Source: Anaerolineae bacterium UTCFX2
GTDB taxonomy: Bacteria; Chloroflexota; Anaerolineae; Anaerolineales; UBA4823
Direction: 5' to 3'
DNA length: 41,436 nt
NCBI GenBank assembly: GCA_002050125.1
Contig: MWTA01000099.1
Location: forward strand, 1-41,436
Shown here piece after piece: positions 32,252-39,581 of the stretch. How positions within the stretch are numbered: position 1 is the first letter of the stretch; each line of letters opens with the position of its first letter. The notes under the pieces were generated by a model, which saw only the letters and a program-made list of their open reading frames with translations, searched no databases and was not told the DNA's origin. A program made the translations under genes and the position numbers.

Positions 32252-34380
32252 CAGAATTTCAACCACTCTACGATGCGTTCCACCTTTTTCAGGAACGTTG
32301 CTTAAAGCAGGACCGTTCACTTATTTGGCCGGACCAACCGATATGGACGATCGCCAACTTGCAGCGTTGGAAAACGCAGGTTATTGATAGCCCTAACCTG
32401 GAAGGGAATTTAAATTTTAACGAGAAATTAGAACAACAACTGGTTGGCGCACCACCAATCTTATGGGGGCTAGCAGCTGATATGCATTATGTATACTATT
32501 TACCATCTACGAACATCACGCTTGCCACACGTTTGCGTAATATAGGCTGGGCTGCTCAGAAAAGCGGTTTGACTCTACCACCAGAAAACGACCCCATTTG
32601 GGCAGCTCAAAAGAATGGATTTACCAGAACCACTCAGAAATATCATTTTCGATATGCCCAACTCCATTTATTGGCTGCATTTGCTTTAAGATTAAAAGAG
32701 CAAGGTAATGCCGAACAAATACTTACAGATTCGCCCCAAGTCCAATCAATGCTCGATGAAATCCTGGAAGGTATCCCAGCAAAAGGCGATCGAGCTTATG
32801 ATCTCCGGCATGCCATCTTGTATTTGATGTTCCCAGATCAATATGAGCGAATTATCAGCACCACGCACAAAGAAAAAATTGTTAGTCGCTATATTAAGTA
32901 TGTTTCTGACCCACACACAGATCTCGACACGCGGTTACGCCAAATCCGGGAACGTTTAGCCGGCGCCCAACCAAGTGGCCAGAACTTTGACTTTTACAGG
33001 GATCTTAAACAAGAATGGAATCCCGATGAAGTGGAGACACCGCCGCCACCTGAGACAGGCAAAAAACCGGAAGAACCTCAAAAGGATACCAAGATTGTAG
33101 TTGATGCTTTGCGCTTGTTGAACCGCTTTAAGAATTTGATTCTTTTCGGTCCTCCTGGAACAGGCAAAACTTTCTGGGCGAAAATTATTGCAAACCGCCT
33201 AGTCTCTCCTCAACTCGAACAGGCGCAGTCTCGAGCGACCTTTCTGCAAACGGTCATAGAGGATTTACCTTTCTACGATATTTTAGCTTTGGATATGTAC
33301 AGAGCAGGACATGATAAAAAATATACAGTCCCTCAGCTTGAAGAAATGGAATTGGTTCAGGCTCGTTTTAGACAAAGTCCGGTAAAACACCAAAAAAACC
33401 AAATATGGGGGTATCTACAGGCGCATACAGCTATCGAAAGTCAGACCGTCAATCTGACTTCACGTGCTGAGCCTTTCCTTTTTGACAAAACTGCAAATAG
33501 CCAATGGTTTTTGACACCTGCCGGCAAGGAATATGTCCAAGGCACCTTAACGGATCGACTTACCATGATCAAGCAAGGCCCTCCCGCAACAAACCAACCA
33601 GAAGATTTTATCCGTTGGGTGACATTTCACCAGTCCTATGCGTACGAAGATTTTGTAGAAGGCCTGCGCCCCAAAACCGAACAAGGCGATGCGATGGTTT
33701 TGGCTTTTGAATTGAAACCAGGGATCTTCCGTAGCCTATGTGCGCGTGCTAAAGATGACCCAAATAACCAATATGTTCTGGTTATTGATGAAATCAACCG
33801 TGGAAATATCGCCAAAATATTTGGTGAGCTGATGACGCTTATTGAAGCGGATAAGCGAGGCAAGCAGGCAGTTGTACTTCCATACAGCAAAGAGGATTTC
33901 CAGGTTCCGGTAAATCTAGCCATTATCGGCACAATGAATACCGCTGATCGAAGCATTGCCTTACTGGATGTCGCTTTACGCCGGCGATTCGCTTTTCTGG
34001 AATTATTACCTGAGGCAGAACTACTTGACGGAATCAATGTTTCTTTGGCAGAAGAAGATGCTTTGAACATTGGGACCTGCTTGAAAAATTTGAATCAGCG
34101 CATTGTTGAATTTCGTGGTGCAGATTATCAGATCGGACACAGTTATTTTCTACCACTCCAGGGGATCGCGGATGAGGTGGAAAAGCTTAATTGTTTGGAT
34201 GATATCTGGAACTACCAGGTTGTACCGCTGCTCAAAGAATATTTCTACGGCCAGGTTGACCTTTTACGGCAGGTTCTGCCCAGTTTCTTTAGTCAGGATG
34301 ATGGAGGGCAACCTCAATCTGCAAGTGGCCTTGTAGCCTTGCATGGTGAAGACCTTGTGGCCGCGTTGAACAAGCTATAA
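32239..34380 (+). CDS. mcrB: McrB-like AAA+ GTPase of a McrBC restriction system
   Basis: 713 residues. The C-terminal AAA+ motor has Walker A LFGPPGTGKTFWAK (~303), Walker B LVIDEINRGNIAKIFGE (~514) and the McrB signature IIGTMNTADRSIALLDVALRRRF (~563). The N-terminal ~290 residues, which in this family read the modified base, are not the E. coli DUF3578-type domain as far as I can tell. They include ATRLRNIGWAAQKSGL and a repeat-like WAAQKNG, so the recognised modification is unknown. GGAGG lies just before the ATG, inside the mcrC end. Confidence 0.9.
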   Translation: MARMTEFQPLYDAFHLFQERCLKQDRSLIWPDQPIWTIANLQRWKTQVIDSPNLEGNLNFNEKLEQQLVGAPPILWGLAADMHYVYYLPSTNITLATRLRNIGWAAQKSGLTLPPENDPIWAAQKNGFTRTTQKYHFRYAQLHLLAAFALRLKEQGNAEQILTDSPQVQSMLDEILEGIPAKGDRAYDLRHAILYLMFPDQYERIISTTHKEKIVSRYIKYVSDPHTDLDTRLRQIRERLAGAQPSGQNFDFYRDLKQEWNPDEVETPPPPETGKKPEEPQKDTKIVVDALRLLNRFKNLILFGPPGTGKTFWAKIIANRLVSPQLEQAQSRATFLQTVIEDLPFYDILALDMYRAGHDKKYTVPQLEEMELVQARFRQSPVKHQKNQIWGYLQAHTAIESQTVNLTSRAEPFLFDKTANSQWFLTPAGKEYVQGTLTDRLTMIKQGPPATNQPEDFIRWVTFHQSYAYEDFVEGLRPKTEQGDAMVLAFELKPGIFRSLCARAKDDPNNQYVLVIDEINRGNIAKIFGELMTLIEADKRGKQAVVLPYSKEDFQVPVNLAIIGTMNTADRSIALLDVALRRRFAFLELLPEAELLDGINVSLAEEDALNIGTCLKNLNQRIVEFRGADYQIGHSYFLPLQGIADEVEKLNCLDDIWNYQVVPLLKEYFYGQVDLLRQVLPSFFSQDDGGQPQSASGLVALHGEDLVAALNKL

Positions 34381-34483
34381 ATTAAAAGTGTACCCATACG
34401 GGATTCTTTTCATAAAGCTACATAGTGAAAGATCAGTAAAGGCATAGAAGTATGATACAAAAATATTCACATGGAGAGACCAG
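34381..34483 (+). other. Short gap between the McrBC and CD-NTase modules
   Basis: 103 AT-rich bases without a gene. TATGAT at 34451-34456 is a possible -10 for the CD-NTase gene, whose ATG at 34484 has GGAGAG upstream. No hairpin terminator is evident after mcrB. Confidence 0.3.
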
Positions 34484-35365
34484 ATGGGATTAGCTGAATG
34501 GTTCAGCACATTCTGTGCAAATATCCAAGTTCAAGATGGTGGAACAATTTCCACAAGATACAAAAACATAACCCGGAGGTTAAATTCGGATTATTGGACA
34601 ACTACGTCTGACACTGCCCATAGTCTATACGTAGGCTCATATGGAAGGAACACAGCCATCCAAGGAATCAGTGATCTAGATATGATCTTCCAATTACCAT
34701 ATTCTGTCTATGAGCAATATAACAATTACTCAGGAAATGGGCAATCTGCGCTCTTAAATGCGGTTAAGACTTCAATTGAAAAAACATACTCCACAACAAG
34801 TATCCGCGCAGATGGTCAAGTGATTCTCGTTCCATTCAATGATGGCATAACTTTCGAGGTGGTTCCTGCATTCATCAATAAAGATGATAGTTTCACATAT
34901 CCGGACTCAAACAATGGTGGAAGATGGCGTACAACAAATCCCAAGCCAGAAATTGAGGCTATTCGTTCCCGAAATGCTGTTTGCAATGGCAACCTTATTC
35001 TTCTTTGTCGAATGATGCGTTCTTGGAAAAATAAATGGAACGTTCCAATTGGTGGACTGCTTATTGATACGTTGGCATATCAGTTCATTGAAAGCTACAC
35101 TTATCGAGATAAGTCGTATCTTTATTATGATTATTTCTGCCGAGACTTTTTTAAATGGATGGCAGAACAAGATGAAAATCAAGAATATTGGAAAGCTCCT
35201 GGAAGCGGTCAATATGTTTATGGTAAAGGCCTTTTCCAATATAAAGCAAACCGTTGCTATAACATTTCACTGGAAGCAATCGCCCACGAAACAGCCTCTC
35301 CCAAACAAGAGTGGTCAGCAAAACAAAAATGGCGAGATATTTTTGGGAACTCGTTTCCAGACTAA
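34484..35365 (+). CDS. CD-NTase (SMODS cyclic oligonucleotide synthase), CBASS-like
   Basis: 293 residues. The polymerase-beta-type nucleotidyltransferase core has VGSYGRNTAIQGISDLDMIF (~50-70), with the GS motif and the D-x-D metal ligands, and a third acidic position in GITFEVVPAF (~125). The helical SMODS region follows (AVCNGNLILLCRMMRSWKNKWNVPIGGLLIDTLAYQFI). Enzymes of this family make cyclic di- or trinucleotides on phage infection. The product cannot be deduced. The next gene encodes a SLATT membrane protein, its expected effector; no Cap2/Cap3 or HORMA/TRIP13 genes are present, so the layout is the minimal two-gene type. Confidence 0.88.
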   Translation: MGLAEWFSTFCANIQVQDGGTISTRYKNITRRLNSDYWTTTSDTAHSLYVGSYGRNTAIQGISDLDMIFQLPYSVYEQYNNYSGNGQSALLNAVKTSIEKTYSTTSIRADGQVILVPFNDGITFEVVPAFINKDDSFTYPDSNNGGRWRTTNPKPEIEAIRSRNAVCNGNLILLCRMMRSWKNKWNVPIGGLLIDTLAYQFIESYTYRDKSYLYYDYFCRDFFKWMAEQDENQEYWKAPGSGQYVYGKGLFQYKANRCYNISLEAIAHETASPKQEWSAKQKWRDIFGNSFPD

Positions 35366-35398
35366 CCTTAATGAATAACTAGAAAAAGGAGAGGTTTT

Positions 35399-35953
35399 AT
35401 GGCATCTGATACGCTCCTGATGAGTATTCGCGAATCTTTTGGCAGAGTTGTCTATACCCACAAAACCCACGAGAAACAAATAGAAATTCTTTGTTTTTAT
35501 GAGAAAACTGCTCGTTGGTTAGAAGCGGTTTTAATTTCTTTAACGGCAGGTGGAGCAATTACGTTATTGTTTGGGCAAGGTTTCTGGTTACAACTTGTCA
35601 CTGCCATATTGGCGTCTGCTGCTACATTGGTCACTATATACCAACTCAGTTTTGATCCAGGGCGTTTAATTAGAGACCACAGAAAATGCGCTCGTCGTTT
35701 ATGGTTAATTCGTGAGAAATACATCAATTTATTATCCGATTTAATTGATGAAGCTATCGATGATGATAAAGGTCGATTACAGCGTGATACTATCCTGAAG
35801 GAACTACAGGAGATTTATTTGGAAGCTCCGGATACTTCATCGAAGGCATATTCAATGGCACAAGCCGCATTGAAAATAAAAGAAGAAATGTCTTTTACCG
35901 ATGATGAAATTGACCAATTCTTACCAAAACCATTGAGAAAAGGGGGAAAATAA
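35399..35953 (+). CDS. SLATT-domain membrane effector
   Basis: 184 residues with two adjacent transmembrane helices (AVLISLTAGGAITLLFG, ~42-58; FWLQLVTAILASAATLVTIYQLS, ~62-84). They are followed by charged helices (HRKCARRLWLIREKYINLLSDLIDEAIDD). This is the SLATT (SMODS- and SLOG-associated two-TM) pattern. In CBASS such proteins are thought to form pores once the nucleotide signal binds. An AAGGAGAGG site precedes the ATG, 33 bases after the CD-NTase stop. Confidence 0.85.
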   Translation: MASDTLLMSIRESFGRVVYTHKTHEKQIEILCFYEKTARWLEAVLISLTAGGAITLLFGQGFWLQLVTAILASAATLVTIYQLSFDPGRLIRDHRKCARRLWLIREKYINLLSDLIDEAIDDDKGRLQRDTILKELQEIYLEAPDTSSKAYSMAQAALKIKEEMSFTDDEIDQFLPKPLRKGGK

Positions 35954-36001
35954 AGATTGTCTACTGGGTGCCTGGATTAATCGCATTTTACGACAGAATA
36001 A

Positions 36002-36808
36002 ATGCAGACTAAGATTCTGTATAATAATTACGACGTTCCTTCAGAGATAGTGTCAATGGAAAATCTAGAAAATGATTTTGAACGAGCACAATATCTACAA
36101 AATTTGCTGATCAATCTTGCTACAGGTGGTCAAGCTGAAAATTCAGAGTATCAGGAGTTGCGCCAATATTTCCTTGATAACTCTGCAACCAAGTCTACAC
36201 TACCATCATGGGTAAGATTAAATCGAGATTTATCACAGTTTTGGCAGTTCATAAAATTTAAGTTCTCAACTTATGCAGAAAGGCGGACGTTTATTTGGAA
36301 TGAATTTGCTCCTTTACTGGAATTTTTGGAAACTGGCTCAAAAACCCCAAGTGACCAGCCAATTTCCGAAGTCTTGAAACGTTTTAATGCTGAAAGTGTG
36401 CAAATAGTTTGGGCAAAAGCTTTAGACAGGCGACAATCAGACCCTGATGGGGCAATTACTGCGGCCCGAACTTTAATAGAAACTATTTGTAAGCATATTC
36501 TGGATGAGAAAGGCATTGAATACAATGCGAAAACCGATTTGCCTCAACTTTATCACTTGGCGTCTACAGAATTAAGCCTTTCACCAAGCCAATATACAGA
36601 GGATGTATTCAAACAAATATTGGGCAGTTGTTCTGCTATCGTCAATGGACTAGGTACACTTCGTAACAGGTTAGGAGATGCCCACGGACAAGGTAAAAAA
36701 ACTGTTCGTCCTGCGGCTCGACATGCAGAACTTGCGGTAAACTTGGCTGGTTCTGTAGCGTTGTTTTTGGTTGAAACATGGGAATCTCGCAATTCAAAAA
36801 CGGTCTAA
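36002..36808 (+). CDS. Abi_C (abortive infection C-terminal) domain protein
   Basis: 268 residues. The C-terminal ~130 residues (DPDGAITAARTLIETICKHILDEKGIEYN...LPQLYHLASTELSLSPSQY...SAIVNGLGTLRNRLGDAHGQGKKTVRPAARHAELAVNLAGSVALFLVETW) match the Abi_C family seen in phage-exclusion proteins. It includes the RNxxGDAHG motif typical of HEPN-like helical RNases. The N-terminal half is unassigned. No good ribosome binding site precedes the ATG. It is the last gene of the element and may be an independent single-gene defence or an added part of the CD-NTase module. Confidence 0.8.
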   Translation: MQTKILYNNYDVPSEIVSMENLENDFERAQYLQNLLINLATGGQAENSEYQELRQYFLDNSATKSTLPSWVRLNRDLSQFWQFIKFKFSTYAERRTFIWNEFAPLLEFLETGSKTPSDQPISEVLKRFNAESVQIVWAKALDRRQSDPDGAITAARTLIETICKHILDEKGIEYNAKTDLPQLYHLASTELSLSPSQYTEDVFKQILGSCSAIVNGLGTLRNRLGDAHGQGKKTVRPAARHAELAVNLAGSVALFLVETWESRNSKTV

Positions 36809-36934
36809 TACCACGTACGCTGGTCAAGCACGGATTCGATATCCGGTAGCTTTTTCTGTCGAATACCGCCCTTGCCGGTAACGCCTGGCGCTAGATCGAC
36901 ACCTTCACCTCTCCCCCGCGGACCGAGTCGGATG

Positions 36935-36948
36935 TACGGGTATAAGTT
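36935..36948 (+). repeat. Right attachment core of the integrated element (attR)
   Basis: Second copy of TACGGGTATAAGTT. The following host bases continue the DUF35 frame as FRPVLAGSR and TAA at 36974-36976, the displaced native 3' end. The 126 bases between the Abi_C gene and this core hold a palindrome-like CGGATtcgatATCCG (36831-36845) and the attP arm GCGGACCGAGTC (36918-36929), but no gene. Confidence 0.88.
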
Positions 36949-36976
36949 TAGACCGGTGCTTGCTGGTTCGCGGTAA
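36935..36976 (+). pseudogene. Displaced 3' end of the DUF35 gene
   Basis: Reads YGYKFRPVLAGSR and stop in the same frame relation to the core as the intact gene has at 9195. It is the remnant cut off by integration and would be rejoined on excision. Confidence 0.85.
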
Positions 36977-36997
36977 ATTCAAATTATGGTGGATCAT

Positions 36998-37028
36998 GAA
37001 GCGCTCTCCGACAATGGAGGGTGCTTTT
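36998..37028. terminator. Terminator behind the original mevalonate operon
   Basis: AAGCGCTCTCC, a 6-base loop, then GGAGGGTGCTTTT form an imperfect stem of about 11 bp with a T run. It follows the native DUF35 stop by about 22 bases and faces the end of the integrase remnant, so it may serve both strands. Confidence 0.55.
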
Positions 37029-37044
37029 GATTCATGCCAGAGAC

Positions 37045-37711
37045 TTATTCATCCAACCGACTGCGCACGGCGTTTGCGCCGCGGTTAAGCACGTGTGCGT
37101 AGATCATGGTGGTTTTGACATCCTTGTGCCCGAGCAGTTCCTGTACGGTGCGGATATCGTAGCCGGCTTGAAGCAGGTGTGTGGCGAAGGAGTGGCGGAA
37201 GGTGTGTGGACTGACGCTTCTTGTGATCTGTGTTTGGTGATCTGCTTCTTTAACCGCGCGCTGCAATACACTTTCATCCAGGTGATGGCGTCGGATTACC
37301 CCGGAAAGTGGATCAACAGATCGTTGCGATGCTGGAAAAATGTATTGCCATCCCCATCCTTTACCGGCATTGGGATATTTAACGCTCAAGGCGTAGGGCG
37401 TGCTTTGGTCGCCCGGCGTGAACCAAATTGGGAAGATGATCCATTTCCTGCTGCAAGATGTTCCTGTATAGAAAGAGCAGCGCACTCAGGGCTTGATTCT
37501 GTGTTGATGCTGCAACATGCCTATCTTGCGCCAGGTAGGCAAGAAATGCCTGGATTTCCGGAGCCCCCATGTCTTTTGGGTGTCGTTTCTTGTGAAAAAG
37601 GATATAACGTTTTATCCAGTCAATATAGGTTTGTTCTGTTCGATAGGCGTAATGCTTCATTCTCAATGCATCACATACCTGGTCAAGCAATTTCCTTGGT
37701 GGTTCAGACAT
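37045..37711 (-). pseudogene. intI: Integron-type integrase, internally deleted and frame-shifted
   Basis: The N-terminal part (37711 to ~37390) is a complete SAM-like domain: LLDQVCDALRMKHYAYRTEQTYIDWIKRYILFHKKRHP. The C-terminal part lies in another frame and contains [16 protein letters not shown] and [17 protein letters not shown], the extra segment that distinguishes integron integrases from Xer[42 protein letters not shown] follows, with HxxR, the GH motif and Tyr. Compared with whole IntI proteins about 110 residues in the middle are missing, including the first catalytic Arg and the beta-hairpin Lys. The enzyme must therefore be dead. The orientation, away from the cassettes, is normal. 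Confidence 0.85.
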
Positions 37712-37740
37712 TGGTCATTTCCTGTGCTTATGCTATACTT

Positions 37741-37865
37741 TGAAAGTGATAATCACATTTTAACCTAATGCAGCCTAATGCCTATATGAGATTCGGTGAT
37801 TAGACCGCAGAAGCCCATAAGCTGTTGAGCCGCATAAGCGAGGCTGAGCAACTAGTTATACCGCT
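37741..37865 (+). other. Presumed attI region with direct repeats and an attC-like hairpin
   Basis: Between the integrase start and the first cassette there are GTGATAATCAC (37746-37756) and a duplicated CCTAATGC (near 37763 and 37774), like the integrase-binding repeats of attI sites. An imperfect hairpin follows, ATAAGCTGTTGAGCC (37817-37831) with GGCTGAGCAACTAGTTAT (37842-37859). Its GAG is left unpaired, as in attC stems, and it is followed by GTTATAC. The exact recombination point cannot be placed. Confidence 0.4.
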
Positions 37866-37910
37866 GACCGAAAACAATGCATTCGTAACGGCGTTGAGGG
37901 AGATAGTACA

Positions 37911-38279
37911 ATGATTGCCTTTTGTGGTGTAATTTGCACCGAGTGCCAGGCTTACATCGCCACTCGTGCGGATGACCGTGACGCGCTGGACCAAGTGGCT
38001 GCGGGCTGGCGCGAGTACTTTGACGCACCTGAACTCACTGTCGAGGACATCCTATGTGATGGTTGTCTGACGAGAGGCGGACGATTGACGGGCTATTGCC
38101 AGCAGTGCAAGATCCGCGCTTGCGCTGTGGCGCGGGGAGTGACCAACTGCGCTCATTGCGACGAGTACGTCTGCGAAAAACTGGAGCGTTTCCTAGGGGT
38201 CTGCGATAAGCTGGAGGGTTTCTTTGGCTTTGGGCGGAAAGCCCGTGCCACCCTGGATGGTACCCGCACCGTTCGGTGA
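37911..38279 (+). CDS. Cassette 1: DUF3795 Cys-rich protein
   Basis: 122 residues. It starts MIAFCGVICTECQAYIATRADD and has further CDGC, CQQCKIRACA, CAHCDEYVCEKLE clusters, the pattern of the DUF3795 family, which probably binds a metal. The function of the family is unknown. A GAGGGAG-like site lies upstream. The gene is followed by about 120 non-coding bases and attC1, the normal layout of a gene cassette. Confidence 0.82.
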   Translation: MIAFCGVICTECQAYIATRADDRDALDQVAAGWREYFDAPELTVEDILCDGCLTRGGRLTGYCQQCKIRACAVARGVTNCAHCDEYVCEKLERFLGVCDKLEGFFGFGRKARATLDGTRTVR

Positions 38280-38396
38280 AATAGACGTACTGGAGATATT
38301 GACAGTGGCGGTGATGGGCGGGGGGTTGGATGTCGAGGGGGACGTCGCTGGCGAGGACCGAGGGTGGGGCTGGTTTCGCGGTCGGAGTTGAGTGCG

Positions 38397-38525
38397 GCAT
38401 AACCAGTCGCTGCAGCGGACGTGGCTATCGAGGGCTTTTCAAAGTGCGTTTTTCGTTGGCGGTCGTTTTAGTGGTTGCTGGGCGCGTCGTTTCAGTCACC
38501 ACGCCGCTGAGCTCAGCCGTTAGGT
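38397..38525 (+). repeat. attC site 1
   Basis: Starts with GCATAAC and ends with GTTAGGT. The inner arms CAGCGGaCGTGG and CCACGCCGCTG pair with one unpaired A, the extrahelical base typical of attC stems. The length of 129 bp is in the known range. Confidence 0.75.
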
Positions 38526-38593
38526 TTTGCAAACTGCGTGAACCGAAGTAGCCCACATGTAACACTGTGTATTTTCAATCACAAAGGAAAAAA

Positions 38594-38872
38594 ATGAATA
38601 CCCACAAAAAGATCGCAGGAATGGTGCTGGATGTGAGGATTATCCTTGCAGCGCTATGGATAGCTGGAATTTTAAGTAGTCTAAATGGAGATACGTACCG
38701 CTTACATGATCCAGTTGAATTAAAGGCTTTACTTGCGAACACTGGATCTATCGTAGTAACGCCCAAATTATTGTTAGTAATGTCAATAATATTCGTGGCT
38801 CCGATTTTTATGAGTGTCTTGACCTTGATGTTGAAGTATCCCGTGAGTCGTTGGGCGATGGAGAGTTTGTGA
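38594..38872 (+). CDS. Cassette 2, first gene: small membrane protein
   Basis: 92 residues from ATG 38594 (AGGAAA upstream). Two hydrophobic segments are visible: IILAALWIAGILSSLNG and VVTPKLLLVMSIIFVAPIFMSVLTLML. It resembles the N-terminal part of DUF6326-type membrane proteins but stops earlier, so it may be shortened; this assignment is weak. The stop is followed immediately by the ATG of the next gene, so both lie in one cassette. Confidence 0.6.
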   Translation: MNTHKKIAGMVLDVRIILAALWIAGILSSLNGDTYRLHDPVELKALLANTGSIVVTPKLLLVMSIIFVAPIFMSVLTLMLKYPVSRWAMESL

Positions 38873-39397
38873 ATGAAGAAAATATCTTATGCAGGACGTC
38901 GAGACTCGCGGTTTGTGACCATTCGTCGTGGCGGAACGCTTGATGATTCACAACACCGTTTACTGGCTATTTGGGCTGCTGACTGCTCAGAACATGTTCT
39001 TAACCACTTTTACTCGCAATATCCAGACGATGACCGACCGCGACACGCAATAGAACAAGCACGTGCATGGTCACGTGGTGAAATCTCAATGGCGCAGGCG
39101 CGCGAAGCGGCTTACGCGGCTCATGATGCTGCCAAAGTAGCAACTGGTGCCGCACGTGAGGTGGCTCGTGCGGCTGGTCACGCAGCGGCAACCGCGCACA
39201 TGGCAGATCACGAACTTGGTGCCGCCGCCTATGCAATCAGGGCTGTTCGCGCCGCATCACCAACGGATAAACGAGATGAGGCTGGACAAATTGAGTGTCA
39301 ATGGCAACGCGAGCAACTTCCAGACGCTATCCGCGTCCTAGTGCTTTCGGATGAGGACATTCGTAACCACAAGTTTTGGTCGCTTTTCCAATATTGA
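38873..39397 (+). CDS. Cassette 2, second gene: Imm-5-like putative immunity protein
   Basis: 174 residues. LLAIWAADCSEHVLNHFYSQYPDDDRPRHAIEQARAWSRGEISMAQAREAAYAAHDAAK and the Ala-rich helical tail match the Imm-5-like family of putative immunity proteins. Relatives are often found without a toxin, and none is visible here. Its role may be protection against a competitor's toxin. The start directly follows the stop of the membrane protein. Confidence 0.72.
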   Translation: MKKISYAGRRDSRFVTIRRGGTLDDSQHRLLAIWAADCSEHVLNHFYSQYPDDDRPRHAIEQARAWSRGEISMAQAREAAYAAHDAAKVATGAAREVARAAGHAAATAHMADHELGAAAYAIRAVRAASPTDKRDEAGQIECQWQREQLPDAIRVLVLSDEDIRNHKFWSLFQY

Positions 39398-39419
39398 GAA
39401 GGTGAATGCTAACAATTCT

Positions 39420-39548
39420 GCCCAACTCAGCGTGCAGCGGATGGCGGGGATTCTGCGGCATCTTCGAGCATTTTCCTCGCTTCGAGTTTTCCCTGTTCCC
39501 AAGCCTTGTCCGCGTCCGCCCACACGCAGGTAACGCAAGCCGTTAGGC
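39420..39548 (+). repeat. attC site 2
   Basis: GCCCAAC (39420-39426) to GTTAGGC (39542-39548). Inner arms around CAGCGTGCAGCGGA and TCCGCCCACACGC pair imperfectly. The left boundary is less sure than at the other sites, since TGCTAAC at 39407 is an alternative. Confidence 0.6.
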
Positions 39549-39581
39549 GGCTTCAGTTCAATTGAGTAAGGAGGTTTGATA

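Larger units (their letters stand above)
9195..36948. mobile_element. 27.7-kb integrated element carrying a defence island
   Basis: Bounded by the 14-bp direct repeat. A large serine recombinase lies at the very left end, as is usual for elements that use these enzymes. DNA composition changes at both junctions from GC-rich backbone to clearly AT-richer sequence. The minus-strand arm (to ~17.3 kb) encodes recombination and replication functions and the plus-strand arm (from ~18.0 kb) encodes defence functions. No capsid, portal, terminase, tail or conjugation genes are visible. It is therefore an integrative, possibly self-replicating island rather than a full prophage or ICE; movement between cells would need helper functions. 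Confidence 0.9.

Noticed and set aside
9190-36948. Prophage or conjugative element
   Set aside because: No structural phage, packaging, lysis, relaxase or type IV secretion proteins were recognised. Only recombination, replication and defence functions are visible.
38330-38551. 73-codon plus-strand frame after the DUF3795 gene
   Set aside because: It runs through attC1 and has no recognisable protein features.
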